A stretch of DNA of 64,000 nt from Tigriopus japonicus. Lineage: Eukaryota; Arthropoda; Copepoda; Harpacticoida; Harpacticidae. The stretch spans positions 551,499 through 615,498 of the forward strand of contig JAAGOF010000104.1 in NCBI GenBank assembly GCA_010645155.1, read 5' to 3'. The notes beneath the pieces are model-generated. The model worked only from the letters and a program-made list of their open reading frames with translations, was not told the origin of the DNA and made no database searches. The translations under genes and the position numbers were made by a program. Positions 34,351-48,600 of the stretch are shown one piece after another; positions within the stretch are counted from its first letter, which is position 1, and every line of letters starts with the position of its first letter.

Positions 34351-36200
34351 AAAAAAAATGCTAAATTTAAAATTTTCCGATAATGGAAGGAAGCGGGTTT
34401 CGTTTAATGGCTTGGAAAAGGCGTGACGTGAAAATGTAAAAGAGATGTTCCAGATTTGCTGAAGCTAGCTAAAATCGCTCTACGGCTATTGTTCTCTAAC
34501 GGACCAAAAATTCAATCTGTGGAAACGACCATTTCATTCCGACCGATGCAATTTGGCGCTGCAATTCAGTCAGTTTCCATTTGACAACTCCATTTGGTCC
34601 TCGTGGAATTCTCAAGCTTTTTTGCCGGCAATTTGAGCTGAAACAATCCAGTTGAACCTTTTTTGCTAGCATAATGACTACGAATGCATCTGAGATGCAC
34701 TAATGACTTCCATTCAATGCCTCGTTCACGGTCTTATTTTCTGTCGTTTGAGCTTCTCTTTTGTCTAATACTCTAAATGCAGGGAAGAAAGGATTTCGTT
34801 TTATATTAAGAAAAGATGTGCAGCCCAAAACATTTTTTAAAACCATTTTATTTGAAAAGAGATCAACTTAAAGTATATAAAGCCTAAATATGGGTCAATG
34901 GACATTCTGAAGACACGCCTTTATGCTAAAACTAAACAAGGATATCTTGCGCTCCGTAGTTATTAATTCCCCTAACAATTCGCCAAATGTGCCGTGCTTT
35001 TCCAACACTTTGTTTGGTTGCTTTTTGATCGGTTTTGTTGTTGAATAATTTATCATTCTGGATCAGAATCTCAAATCAAATTTTTGCCAAGGTTTTTGCC
35101 AAGGTGTGCCAAATCAAGTCTGCCTCTCTTCTTGCTTGTTTTGTCGACATAAAGGAGATATACAGTATGTATTTTCGATTGGATACGCATTCATGAAATT
35201 GAAGGGAAAAATAATTCAATCTCAAATACGAACTTGAGAAGGGTAATAAATTTCAAATTGATAGATTTTGGATTTCGCCACAGGCAGGGTGAAAGGACTT
35301 TTAAAGTGAGGTGGATTTCTAAGCTAAACTCTCTGGACGAGTCAGAACAGGAGGTGCAAATTTGCACAAAATGGCGATAAAAAGGTATCTAATGTAGAAG
35401 AACAAGAAAAAGGTTGTATTTTTCAAACTTATTATATATGGATTTTAGGAAAAAGAGCGATCAAGATTAGTATAACTTCTTATATACGGTAGGAATAATT
35501 TTGCTCTGTAATGTAGCTGATGACGGACAATATTATTTGTTTGTTTAACTTTGTCTAAAGAATCTTCATCTTTCTTTCCTCATTTTTTGTCATCAATTAA
35601 GATTAAAGAAAAAGTTTGCGCAATGGGTTTCCGGTCAACTGATTCTAAAAACCCAAACTAAAACCAAAAATAAGTTAGCTGACCCAAATTGTATGCATAC
35701 ATAATTGACCTTAAAATTTTGCTGTTTCTAAAACTTAAAAGATTGCAAGATGGGGACGATGAAATATCTATGCATCCGAAAAAGAGCAAACAAAACAATT
35801 TTCTGCTTTTCCGTTAGGTGGTCTCGTTCTGTCTTTCATCAAATCAATATATAGTACATGGTCCTTTTTAAGCCCACATACATTTCGGTTCGTTTTTCAA
35901 ACATTATTATATCGTTTTCATATAGACCGAAAGTGACCACTAAAAAGTAACATTAATGTAAAAAAAATCTAGCACGAAGTGTTTTTTCATGTACCCAATC
36001 TTAAAGGTCTCATGACTTACAAGTCTATTTAAGGAAGTTTAAGAATGGCATCTCTGTCTTTCATTAGGTTTCCATGGCTCAAAGTGCTTAAGCCAGTGAT
36101 GCCAACTGACAGTTTGTGGTTCTACTTTTTGCAAGAGTGGCAATATGGAAAACTCGATAGCATTGGAATTTTGAAATGGCAATCGGGGAAAGAAAATGTA
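34351..36200. other. Non-coding spacer
   Basis: AT-rich DNA with no gene, inverted repeat or tandem array that could be supported. Confidence 0.4.
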
Positions 36201-36450
36201 AATTAAGGACCTAAAAAACGAAAAATATTCACCTAAAAACGAACATTTTTGACCTTAAACACAAAATTTTAATTTTCAACTAAGAAAATTAAGGACATAA
36301 AAAACGAAAATTATTTACCTAAAAACAAACATTTTTAAACAAAATTTTGATTTTTAAGTCAGAAAATTAAGGACCTGAAAAACGAAAAAAATCTCCTAAA
36401 AACGAACATTTTTGAACTTAAAAACAAAAATTTTATTTTTAGCTCGGAAA
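36201..36450. repeat. Diverged tandem repeat, about 3 units of 76-87 bp
   Basis: Units begin AATTAAGGACCTAAAAAACG at about 36201, 36287 and 36364. Each also contains CCTAAAAACGAACATTTTT. Units differ at many positions and by small indels, so the array is old. It continues loosely as AAAACGAAA-rich sequence to about 36520. Confidence 0.7.
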
Positions 36451-37037
36451 ATGACAACGAAAATGTTGGACAAAAAAACCCGAAAAGTTATAAACTAAAA
36501 AACGAACACGAAAATTTAAACCACAGAAAAGAGAGAAAGAAATTTTTTTGACAGGGTAACAGAATATGGTTAAAAGGGGTTGTTTCTTGTACAAAGTGCA
36601 CTGAATGCCAGCATTTGGCAGTATTTCGAATTTCGTACGGTTCTTTTTGGATTGAAACCCCTTGGTAACGAAGGCTTGCTCAAGCGACTCTGTGACAAAA
36701 AAGACATTTGAACTGGAATTAAACGACATGTCCCACTAATTAAGACATTGTAAATGGTCCACACTTTGTACGATAGTTCGATTTTTTTCAAATCGACCTT
36801 GACAAGCACACTATTCTGTTTTCTGTCTTCAACCACCTACTAGATCAGATGTAAAGCTGGTTCTCTTCCACAATTTCCAAGTTCAACTAATTCCAGATAC
36901 ACTAATGCACGGCCAAGTTAATTGCTTTTACAAACACCAAGTAATTTGTGTCAGAACTCTCTAGCGTAATTACCATTCTCAAATTCCGTCGTTGTGTCAA
37001 GAACGAAACGAGGCCATTTACATCCCACGTCCTAAAA

Positions 37038-37377
37038 AAGCTCGTGGGAAAGAAGCGTCAACTTGACAGTAGCGACAAGCAGCTCTAACGAAAAGCTTTA
37101 AAAATTCCCAACAAACCAAGAAGTGCAAGAGAAAAAAATCCGCCCACAGGCGTCTTTGAGACAAAAAATATCAAAGCAATAGCTTGAGCACTCCTTTTTT
37201 TGTAATATGATGCCTGAATTGATCGTTATTGGCATGATTTACTTCGCAATTGATAGGAAAATCGAATTTCCTTTTAACTCGAACTTCCTGAGTTGATGGT
37301 GGCGAAAACAATGGCAAAAATTTGAAGCTTCAAAAATGAGCAACTTAACGTAGTTGACGCTTCTTTCCCATGAGCTT
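37038..37377. mobile_element. Candidate MITE with AAGCTC(G/A)TGGGAAAGAAGCGTC ends
   Basis: Left end AAGCTCGTGGGAAAGAAGCG and right end the complement of AAGCTCATGGGAAAGAAGCG, about 340 bp apart. The same pair of ends, at similar spacing, occurs at 60066-60402, so this is a repeated non-autonomous element. No ORF. Target duplication not resolved. Confidence 0.7.
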
Positions 37378-37644
37378 CTTTACCATGTCCAAGTGTTCCA
37401 CAATAGTGGTATTGGACTAGAAGTTTTGTAGTACAGCCTTATACACACCAGTTATTCAGGTGAGGAGGCACAACCGAAAATGGTGGCAGGAACAAAAAAG
37501 AAAGCCTTTGTATCATGACAATTGCTCCCTGTCATGGAAATAGCAGCGTATGTAGTCAATTCCAAAAAGGAAACGAGAGAAAGAAAATCCAGCTCAACAT
37601 GGTGAAACACTTGAGATTGAGAATAGGATTATCTTTGAGTGTTC

Positions 37645-37668
37645 CTGGTTGTTGTTGTTGTTGTTGCC
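37645..37668. repeat. Short (GTT)n microsatellite
   Basis: Six or seven GTT units. It lies about 350 bases from the LINE 3' fragment and may be unrelated. Confidence 0.6.
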
Positions 37669-38014
37669 AAGGGTAGATCTTTTTGAGATTTGTTGAGTTT
37701 GGTTAAAGTTTGTTGAGAGAGAGTCTTCGACCTTCCGTTTTCCATTTGGGCTTACTTGTCTAAAGTGTGTTCAATATCACGAACGGCGAAAAGTTTTGGT
37801 ACCAGTGGAGAGTACAAGAAATCACTTGGTAACGTTCATGCAATGATTGGGCCCACTGAGACGGGTTCCTTAAATATTAATCGGAAATCGGAAAAGAAAT
37901 TTCGTTTGATTGATGGCGTCAGAAATTGTACTTCCGGTCCGGATTCCAGGGGCATTCATTTGTTAAATATTTCAAGAGAAAATTTGTGGATAGTGTTTTT
38001 TTCTTGGGTTGGTT

Positions 38015-38245
38015 GCGGATTTTCTACTACCGCTGCAAGGAATGTGATTCCCTGCAAAAGTAAATCATAAATAAAATAATTTAAACAATTAATATTTTTA
38101 CGAAATTTGGTCTACCAACAAATTACTGTTGGCAGATCCATGCAACCCTTGAAATGTGGGTTTATCAGGAATAGCACTCAAAAATTTATCTATCACTGCT
38201 TTAAAAGTTGTTATAGGATCAGCTCTTACATATTCCCGTTTAATA
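38015..38245 (-). mobile_element. LINE 3' fragment, same family as 34015
   Basis: The minus strand encodes KREYVRADPITTFKAVIDKF then LSAIPDKPTFQGLHG and LVDQIS. This closely parallels the peptide at 34015-34275. It is followed by the tail AGGGAATCACATTCCTTG and GCGGTAGTAGAAAATCCG (38056 down to 38020). 5'-truncated, no intact gene. Useful as a second copy defining the LINE tail shared with the SINE. Confidence 0.75.
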
Positions 38246-38301
38246 TTTTTGATTAACAATTTGCTTGCTGAGATTAAGAATTGTAATTCCAATACAAACA
38301 A

Positions 38302-39678
38302 ACATTATGTTCAATACGAAGCATCGAAAAATTTTTAAGGACGGTTTTCCGATGCAGAACTTTATTCTCAATAGTTCCTAAAATTCGAATAGACGGTTGG
38401 ACATTATGGAAATTCAATATTAGTCTCAAAAGATGGATTGGTCAGAATAACTTGACCGCAATAAACAACAAGGATGAATATTTACAAAGAGCTCACGTCA
38501 CGCTTCCTTAAATGCACTATTAATTTCTCTTCTAATTGATTATTATTCAGACACGGTGAAAAGAATAATCCACGTGGAAGAATAAAGGTAACCCAGCATT
38601 CCTATTGCTTCTGCCTCAATAGCCATGAAGAGTATGCTATTCAATTCCCTTTGGCAGTTTGAGTGTCAATTTACTCTATATTTTATTTCCAACTTAATCC
38701 CATTTCCCAGAATTATTCCGTGTTATACTGAAAGTTTGAGCAAGGAAAAAATTCCCCATGGTACGCTTTACATTTATGAATTAGAAAGATATCAAAGCCA
38801 TTGAAGGCAATCTTCTCTATGGTACATGAATAAAAAAAATTAAAGCAAGAGCTTATGGGAGGTCACAATTCTAATGCAACCCAGAAAATTTCACCCTGAC
38901 ACAAGAGCTACATCTATCCTCGAACTTTTCAATACAAACAGGACACACCGGAACAGAACTTTTATGTCGCAATGATAAGAGGTATCACAACTTTATTTTG
39001 ATCCTTGCGATTAAAGCATTCCATTCTAATACAAAAGCTTAATTCACGCAAAAGAGAGGGCAACAACTCAAAATATGGAAACACTAAAAACAGGGATGTG
39101 TAGTATCTTACATTAACAGTCTTGTTACTGGCTTCAAGAAAATTCTACCTCATAATAATTCTAAAGCTGTGCATTTTGCGTTAATGTTTTAATTGAGTCT
39201 TACAAAACACTTTTTTAACTAAAACAAAATGAAATTGAATTATGGCTTTGTGAAGCCTAATCCTACTCCAATCATAGTTTAAGCAGTCTCTAATTATTCA
39301 TTGATTCATTAGAAGCAGAAAACTTATCCTGACAAACTTGATAACTGTTCCTATATTATCATTATTTGCTTTCCCATTGCTTGGAAAAGAAACGTGTTTT
39401 CTCGATTTCGAATGTTGCATGCTACATATTTTCGTCGATATAACTAATAATTCCAAAGCTGTACCCTAATCAAATATCGGAGTTGGATGACTAGCAAACT
39501 ACGTCTAAGAACCGGTCCCTAAAAAGTGGTGGGATCAAGCTCACGTTTAGAAGTTCTAGAGCCATGCAATCTGGAAAACAAGGGGTGTACCCCCACGACA
39601 CTTGAGTGGCAGTTCCTTTTTCTGATCCATTGCGCCTTTTAGACGGTTCTCAGTGTTAAAAACACCGGTGTATCTCGT
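38302..39678. other. Non-coding region upstream of the long unrecognised gene
   Basis: AT-rich with no coding frames recognised. The promoter and any 5' non-coding exon of the gene starting at 39679 should lie here. An in-frame TAG lies at about 39640, and no promoter element could be picked with confidence. Confidence 0.35.
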
Positions 39679-42600
39679 ATGAGACCTGAAATGTCTATTA
39701 TGGAACCTAAAGCCAGTGAAGATGTGCTAGAGCTTCAAGGTGTGACAATTTGCTCAAGATCTCGTCTTCACAGCAAACATAGATCCAAGCCCAGAACAAT
39801 CTCAACTAGCTATGAACTGCCAAGATTTCCAAGCTCTACCTTTCCAAGTGAGCTTACGACGGGGTTTCTGTGGAATCGACATTCGCGTCCAATGTGGCCT
39901 AAAACCCCTCCAACCATTCCTAGTAATGATCGACACATTGATCCAGAAGCAAGTAATCTACTTTATCTCGAGATTTGGAAGGTAGACAAATCCCAATGTC
40001 CAAAAGTGACAGATCATCGTGGATGGGTCTCAAGCCCTCCTTGTACCATCGAGTTTTTTTGGGGTCTTAAATCGAAGAATGAATCATGTGTATGATTTGG
40101 TGATCCGTCTTCCACTTTCAATCCATTTATACAGGGTTAGGCGTTGTTCCCTGTGCAAGACTTTAATCGTAAATCACAACATGGCTAAGGAATTTTCAAG
40201 ACATGAAACTTCAGCAAAATTTTGACGGGCAGTTCATTCCTACAAGAAACCGATGTTTGTGCAAAATTCATAGCTCGACAACGCCAAAGTTTGAAGAGTT
40301 TTACAGAAAAATACTTTGTGCAGCAAATAACTGATCAACGTGATGCCCTTTATAATACAAAAGACCGCAAACTCCTCTTAAAATCACAAATCGAAAAGAT
40401 TGACGTGAGGCTAAGGTCTAGAGAAGCATCTCATAGAGCAGGGGTCGGCAACCGGGGATCAAGGCCCACATCTGGGCCCAAGGGTGGTCTTTGGTCGGCC
40501 CACGAGCTATGGGGATCGTCCAAATAAGTGGGCCCGCGAAACATCCGTAGTAATGTACTTGTGGACCCAAAGCACTTTGATCGTTAATTTGTGGGTTGAC
40601 AACATGTAACCAAATTTGTGGGCCTTGACCCAAAAGTGGTTACCGACCCCTGTCATAGAGCATTATAACTAGGGGGGGCGGATTTTTAGCTGGTGAAAAC
40701 GGCAAAAAAAGTTAACTTCCAAGTGACCTCTTTTCGAAAACGTAGTTGGTAAAATAGTTGAAAATGCCGTAAAAGAGGAGGAAAAATCAAAACAAGTGAA
40801 TTAAGAGAAATTGAGGAGTTTTTCTTCCCTTAAATTATTCTGCGACATATTTTGAACATTTGAAGCCTATTGTAAAAGATTTTTTTGTGGAGAAACTAAT
40901 GTTTTTCAATGGCATTGGTAAAAAAGAAGTGACTGAATTCAACCATAAATGTGGAGGAGCTCAAATTTGGAAATTTTAAGGTTTTAATAAAAACAAACAA
41001 TTTGAAAAATGTGCAAAGCAGTTAGAAAATCGCTCAAATCGTCAAATAGTTCTCAAAAGTTCTCAAAAATAGCAAAAATAGGAAAGTAGGGATTCAAAAT
41101 ATTGTTTATCATAAATTTTACCGCTCTCCAATCAATGGAACAAATTTTAACATCCTTGAAAGAAATAACCATAAAAGTGCCTGCCCCTGTACAACGCTTC
41201 AATTTTCCATCAAGTGAACTCTGAAGAATGTCACGTGGTACAAAGTCTTTTGTTCTATTTAAGAAACCATTTGACTGCAATTAGTTCCCACTTTTCGCAA
41301 AATCTTTTTTAAGGTTTATGAGAATACAAGAGGTTGAAGTCGGCTTTCAAAAATGTTGATCTCAATTCTTGTGGGAAACCAAAACAGTTCATCCCATCCC
41401 AAAGTTATGGAAATCATCTCATTGCTTTACTTACAAATTCAATGATACGGATCGCTAGGTTCTTCCACCAATTTGAACTCTCATCCAGACATCATGGTAA
41501 AGTGAGAATTGTTGTTCGAAACTCTTTTTTCAGGTTCTGGCCTTAACTTTCAAGAACATTGTTGGTCCTGCTCCTATCGTACAAAGACCCTACGATGGCC
41601 TCCACAATCCGTATCCGTACGGCTGTTCCAAACTGTGCAATCATCCAATCGACACTGAGCTCAGGAAAGCGTATACGGAGGTTTTAGAAAGGGCCAAAGA
41701 GAATTGGGTAAGACCATTGGGTGCGAGGTTGGCAATCAATCAAGTTTGATCCAACCCTGATGCATGTTTTTATTGGTTGTACTGTATGTAGGCAATGGAA
41801 ACTCGCAGTTTGTTATTACCGGATGAAGAGGATGCTATTCGAGAGGAGCTCCTTCAGGCCAAGAAAGAGATTCCGGATGAGAATGAAAACTTTCAGGCCA
41901 ATCATGATGACTTTGATTTGGGTCAAAGGGCTTTGAGCTCGGATGGTTCCGATGAGAGTGAGTCTGAAAGCGTTCATTTTGACGACGATGAAGACAGGAT
42001 TCCTGAGGAGCTTTTGTTGAAGTACACGGATCCAGGTGAGATGATTATAACCACATAAACGTACGTTATACCAGAATCGGAGAATTGTTTCAATATTTTG
42101 TTTCCGGAAATGTAGCTTAATGACGGAACTGGAAATGACCAAGGATTAGGACTAAGATTGCGGGATTAGGAAGATGTTCTGGGTTGATTAGTTCTTTCTT
42201 CTTTCTCGGGAGGATTATTTCCCGTACGTCCATGGAAAAGCCCAAATAAATTGTTATTCAATCGATTGCTTCTTTTCTGCATTTGTTCAATTTCCGTACG
42301 TACAGTAGAGTACCAATCTGCTGAAAATTATGTTAGCAAAAGAATCTGAAAAATCAGGCCTTACTATCAAGTAGAACAAAATTATAATACGTGTGGTGTA
42401 AGAACGAGTTATAAGCCTGAAGAAATACTGTACCTTTAAGAACATCATTCAGACTTTGTCATCTTTTGAAAAAAGTTTCATTGATCTAGTGAAATTCGAC
42501 TGACATGTTAAACAGACAAAAAAAGTGTACTACGCGTATTAATACATACGATTCTCAATTGGTATTCGGAGAAGAACGTACGAGGTGTGTTTGTATTTTT

Positions 42601-45600
42601 TTTTAAATCCGTATACGGCAGAATGTACGTAGGGACGGAATTGTCTCTGGGCTATTGTGACCAGTTCTTGGAACCTATATTGAATATCGAAAACTGTTCC
42701 GTTGTTAGCGTGGATTTATTCAACGAAATTGATCAGGCCAGACGATTGGATGTTGATTATGTGGAAAAATAATGTATGTGGCTGAGGCCAAGGAGGTGTC
42801 AGTCCAATTTCACAGATATTTTCCTTTGAATACCAAATGGTACATTCTATACTTACATTGTTATCAAAGGCCACCCGGAGTAAACATGTAGTTATTTGGT
42901 ATGTATGAGAAATTTCCAGGCTAGGAAGGGATGGTTTTAATATTTATTTCGATTAAATGCATAAACCAATATGCATTCATGAGTTAATCTTCAATTTGAT
43001 GGCCCATGATTGAACTAAAAATTGAAATCAGTAGTCTACCAAGTGCAACCAAGGTCTCATTGGCAGAAAAACGATATTGATTTGATCGTATTGAGAATCA
43101 TGATTCTCCTGGATAAACTCACTCTCCTGATAATTCTGCGCAATTATTTTTTTTTTTTTCAAATTTAGTTAGCACAATGGGAAATAACAAAAATTGTTTA
43201 TGTTTCATCCATCTTAGTGTAATCACCACCACTACAGATGCAACCAAACTTTTTCCAAAAAATCATAAGACCAAACCGAAGGTGTTACAAACTTCCTAAA
43301 CTTTTGGTTTCGCTTAAGTGCGAAAGACATCTACCAGATGTCAGACCTGTGATGTAATTGAGATTGCAATTACGTATTTGCAATTTTTTCTTAGTATTAT
43401 GGTTGTATTTGATTACATTAGATATCAATGTAATTGTTAGTGTAATTAATTTCATTTGAATCAATGCAATTGCCATTTTTAGATTTCAACAACATGGCAG
43501 AAACTCAATTACGAGTACAAGCAAAATTAGTTGGTTGCTTTTAGTGGTTAGCTGTGCTCTATGAAAGTGTTTGCTCAAATGCCAAGACTTCTAATTACGA
43601 TTTTTGATGTCACAGTGTATTATATATCAATCTTACAATCAAGACAGAATAATAGAGAAATAAAAAATTATCATTTATTTTGCAACAATGAAAATATAAA
43701 TTATTTTTCTTGGCAATCGCTGCAACATATAGCCGGAGCATTTCATGGCATAATTCGATGCATTTTAAAGTCTTCAAGTAATGATAGTTATTAATCTGCT
43801 TAATAGATATTGATCAAATTTCGTATCAACTCATAACTAAGGACCCTCTTAATATCTATTAATATGGTTTGGGAAAATATATTGGTTTTAATGGTTTTAA
43901 GTGAATCAATATAATTATTTGAGCTACTTTTAATATGTATGTATTCACAAGATATCTTCATTATGACACTGTAAAATAAAAAATCGCAATTGGAAGCCTT
44001 GGCATTTGAGCAAACACTTAAACAGAAATTTTAACCACCGTGATACCCTCAGCAGCCCTTTTGTTATCCACCTTATTTCTAAGTTGGAAATAAATAAATG
44101 CAAAAAAGCAACTCTTACTTCTAAAGCCTTATTTTTTGCCGAAAAGGTTAGTTCATTCCCCAAAAGTTGCAAGGTAACAAAAGCGACTACTCCCACAATG
44201 TGAACGTACATGACGTTTTTTCAAGTACATCGTTTGTCAACGAGAAATGTAAGATACGCGCTTGTACTCGCATATTTTGACCATCAATCTCTTTCTCAGG
44301 TAGTTGGTTGTTGCAAAAAATGGTCGCAAGTCTCATTTGTGACAGACACGTGCAACATCAAAAGCAGACACGTACGTAATAGCTTTCTAGATTCTTGTCA
44401 TTAGATAGGTTTGTGCATTATTGCATTCACGACGGCTGCATTCGCCTAAGTTCAACATTTGATGAACATTAAGAGTTTACAGGGACTAAATATTCAAACC
44501 AAAGGTAATGCGTGTAATAGAAAATGTGTTTTATTTGAGAGAATAAGCTCCGTTGTCGTTCTAGAAAAATTAAATGAGTAATGAAACGGTATTTTAAGAT
44601 GTAGGTGCATGATCAAAGGCAAGGAACCAATTCCTTTTTCATCTGTCGAAAATCTATCCAAGTTAGAGCGTGGTTCTTCGAGTGAACCTATGATGTGACA
44701 AGATTATGTTGAGCCGATTGATATTTTGATCCTTCTTTTTGGACGTAAGCGATGGTGACATTGTCAAAACAACGTTCCTCAATTACTAAACCCAATCCTC
44801 TTTTGACCCCAATTGATCTAGAGGAAAATTTAAGGAAAAACATGGCAATGGTAATTGAATGAAAACACTGTTGGTTTATAATTTTTCATGTTGGTCACAT
44901 TACAAAATCAAACAAAGAAAGAACCTAAAGTTGACCATGTCCAAATCAACCAACTGGGGTACAGGGTGAAGCAAAATTAATAGAACTTTTGGAGTTTCCT
45001 TCGGAGAATCTTGAAATAAAAAAATGGCAAATGGGCAATTTTTGCAAAAACATGGAAACATGAACAAAAATTTAAAGTAAAGCACCTTAACGTGTGATCA
45101 AATTGTGTAACATCTTAATAAAGAAATATTTTCCTAATATCTCAATCTGAGCCAAACAAACGAGACAAAAAAAAATAGTGTTTACTTGGGCAACCATTCT
45201 CTTTCCATAAAAAAATATGAAGCCAAACAAACACAAATTGATCCGAGCATCGATTTAATCTCGATCAACGAAAGTATGCGGTGTATTTTGCAATGCTACA
45301 AAGGAACCAACCTTCCACAAATTAGTATTTCAATGAGGTACGAGTTTCACCGCTAAAAATTCCGGTGAAGCCCTCCACATTTTCATCAAGTGGGATTCTA
45401 GACTTGCGTTTTGATAATGCCTCGAGCATTTCGCAGTTTTTCACAATTGCCAAACATTCAACTCACGTCACTTTTTTTTTTAGATCACGATCCTCAACTC
45501 AAACCCGAAGAAATAGATCACAAAACTGATCAGACCATGTCCAAAGACTTGGAGTCTGGAGATAAGAACGCTGATGATAGGTAAATTATAGGATGCAATG

Positions 45601-48600
45601 TATTCTATATTATGATTGATCCATGTCATGTTTTATTTAGGAAACACATAATTTTGGACTTACGGCGGGAAAGCAAAACATTGTTGAATGAACCTTCCAA
45701 GAGATCTAGTAGTCCAACTGATGCCAAACAAGAAAGCACCTTCAAACAAGGAGCACCCAAAGGAAGCAAGTTCAATAAACCATTGAGTGTAAGTAGACTC
45801 AGGACACAAAAAGATTGATTAAACATCACCAAGAAGAAAAGCCTTTATGAAAAAGACAAACATCGCATAATCAGAGATCAAACACTATGAATATTAATTT
45901 TCCATCTGGAATGTACATTAAACACATTACACAACAAGGCTGGGTGAATGCTTGAAGTAAAAATTTCAAGCATCAATTCAATATAAATGATAAACGAGCC
46001 CACCAAAGTTATGGTCGAGATATTCACGGATACGTTTAGTGTTTACCCAACAATTGGTATTCACTTCACGAACCAGAACGTGCTATCAGTTTTGAGAGTG
46101 GCACGTGTGAAAGAAGCCAATGTGGTTGTCTCAGCTTTTGCTTTTGTGAAAGTTAGATATTCGTATGATGAAATCCTTGTCTAAACGGCGTGTGGTGTGT
46201 ATCAAAATACCTAGCATTCACACTCAATATCGGTTCAGGAATGGGAATTCCAGTGAAGAGCTTCCAATTTTCGATCTCGATCGCATTTTGGAAGATATAC
46301 CTACGGTGGTTGTTACAGATTTGTCATCGGAAACATCGTCCGAGAAATTTAATGAACTTGTTAGCAGGGCTGAGGAAGCTCAAGCGAAAAAAATCGATCA
46401 GCCAAATCTTGATTCAGAACAAGGGGGATTGGAATTACCCAATTCCCATGAATTGGTCCCCGAGGAGTTTGCTGGATTTGTCAAAACCTGTAATGACCTA
46501 ATTCAAGATGTTCGTGGAACAAAAAGCCGAGAACCGATCAGGAACTTCCTAGATTCGATTCCTGGCCCTTGTTTAGATCGTCAGGGTGACCAAACCGTTA
46601 AACAAAGGAAACGGAAGAAGAAAATTAAAAACGTCAAGCACGTCAAAGCTTTCAAAGTCAAAAGAACAATATATGACCCACATGTCCAATACCACAGGCG
46701 AAATTGTTCCAAGAGTCTTCTAGAGTTGAAGGGAGCTCTGAGAAAATACAGGGCCAAGAAGATAACATCGCCTGTCACAGAGACGTCGATCGCACAACTG
46801 GATGAGGTAATAAATCCTAACTTGAGCCATCTTTTAGATGATTACCAAGGTGAAAGCGCTTGGTCCTTGGTTCGACGTTGCCAATTGAAGATTTCGGCCA
46901 CCAAATTGACGACACAAGAAGAACAAACATCATGCAATTCGACAAAAAGTGACAGTGAAGGTGACATTTCAACATTGGAAGTGTCAACTTCCTCAGAACC
47001 CATCAATCTTGGTGTCATTGGATTGGGATTTCGACGCAATTCCAGGGAGGAACATGATATGAATCCCTCTAAATGGGATAATCCTCATTTATATCGAGGA
47101 AAAATACATTCCAGATCTCTTGCTCACAATCCAGAAGATCCCAGAGTTTTACCATCGATGATTTATCAAAGCTCTGTGAAATTGTGGAAGGTGTCCTCTT
47201 TTCAATTACCAGTGTCCACATCATGGCACATTGTATCGTCAAGTAAAGAACCAATTTGTGCAGTTCTCACGCCTCCAATGAAAACTATCAGGAGGTCGTA
47301 TTTGGTTTCAAATATTTTTTTGTGGTTCCTTTGACCGCTTTAGAGGAAGTAGAGCGCTTGCACATGGTGGAATATGTGCCATGCACTAAATATATCACCG
47401 CGTTCAAAGCCTGGCCCATCTCCAATGTCAGTTACAATGATTCAAAGCAAAAACAAAGTAGGTTCATTTCCTTTTCTTAATTAAAAAAGATTACGTTTTT
47501 TTAATATCCACCAAAAATCACGCAACAACCAGTGTGGCAATTTATCGAAGCATCTGGAAAATCACAAGAGCAATAGCATAGAAGAAAAGCTTCAGTTTGA
47601 AAAACAGCTGCAATATCAAAATCAGAGAGCAAAAAAAATTGAATTGCCTCATTTTGGAGGCATGCCTTCCCCGTTGATGTAATTGATATAAAAAGCATCG
47701 CAAGTAATAGCTTGCTTCAAAGAAAATCACGCGTTTGCGCACTTCCTGAGTGAAAATTACACTTGAAACCAAATATAATTTATAACCCTATGGAACGGAC
47801 GAGTTTTTGACTGTCAAGCAGGGATCCCAAAAAACTTCACAGGATCAGATGTTGATGGACGAGATGGTAGATCGCTAGTTGAGCCTTTTCCTGGAAACTT
47901 GAGCACTCAACATTGAATATCAGGGCCTTGTAAATAATAAGCTTTATTGCAAGGATTACATTTCGTGGGATTGATTCTAAATTACTACATGGCAATCTAT
48001 AAGCATACTCTAAACCAAGGGTCGGCAACCGGTGGGCCCAAGGGTAAAGGGATAAAACTTTGGTGGAGGCTGCTTAAGTTTTGTACATTGTTGATTGCGC
48101 TTAATGAGTCAAAAAACATAGAGTTAACTGTTTTAAATTGGTCAGGGGTAGAATCTTGATAAGTCAGGAGCTAATCCAACTTTGCCAAAAGATGGCTGAG
48201 ATACTGCCATATTGACCACCACATGGAAAAGAGACTCCATGCTGGAACATTCTGACCCTCTTTGAAGCAAAAAAAGCCAATTTTTTCAGGGAAGATCTCC
48301 CCACCTGCTATCACGTTTTCATTGTCAACCAACTGACCAAAACACTGCCACGTGGCGTCGCTGGGTTAACCAGGTCATAGAGGAGTATAGAGGGGCCATT
48401 GTCGTCATTTCATCTGCCTAGTTTGTAGCTGATACTGGCCAAAGTTGCCCATAAGTTGCGTAAAAAAGCAAATATTTCCGAAGAACATCATAAAAACTTG
48501 TCCATGCAAGTGGAAGCTCATAGTAAAAATGTCAGTGCATTGGACTTATTTGTTCAAGTTTCAACCACAGAGGTCCCAGAGTGGAGATACCAGAGCAAGC

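Noticed and set aside
47243..47343. Reading straight through from exon 6 to the stop at 47332
   Set aside because: A GTAAAG donor and CTTTAG acceptor join exon 6 to an open frame (EVERLHMVEYVPCTKYITAF) in correct phase, which fits the downstream exons better.
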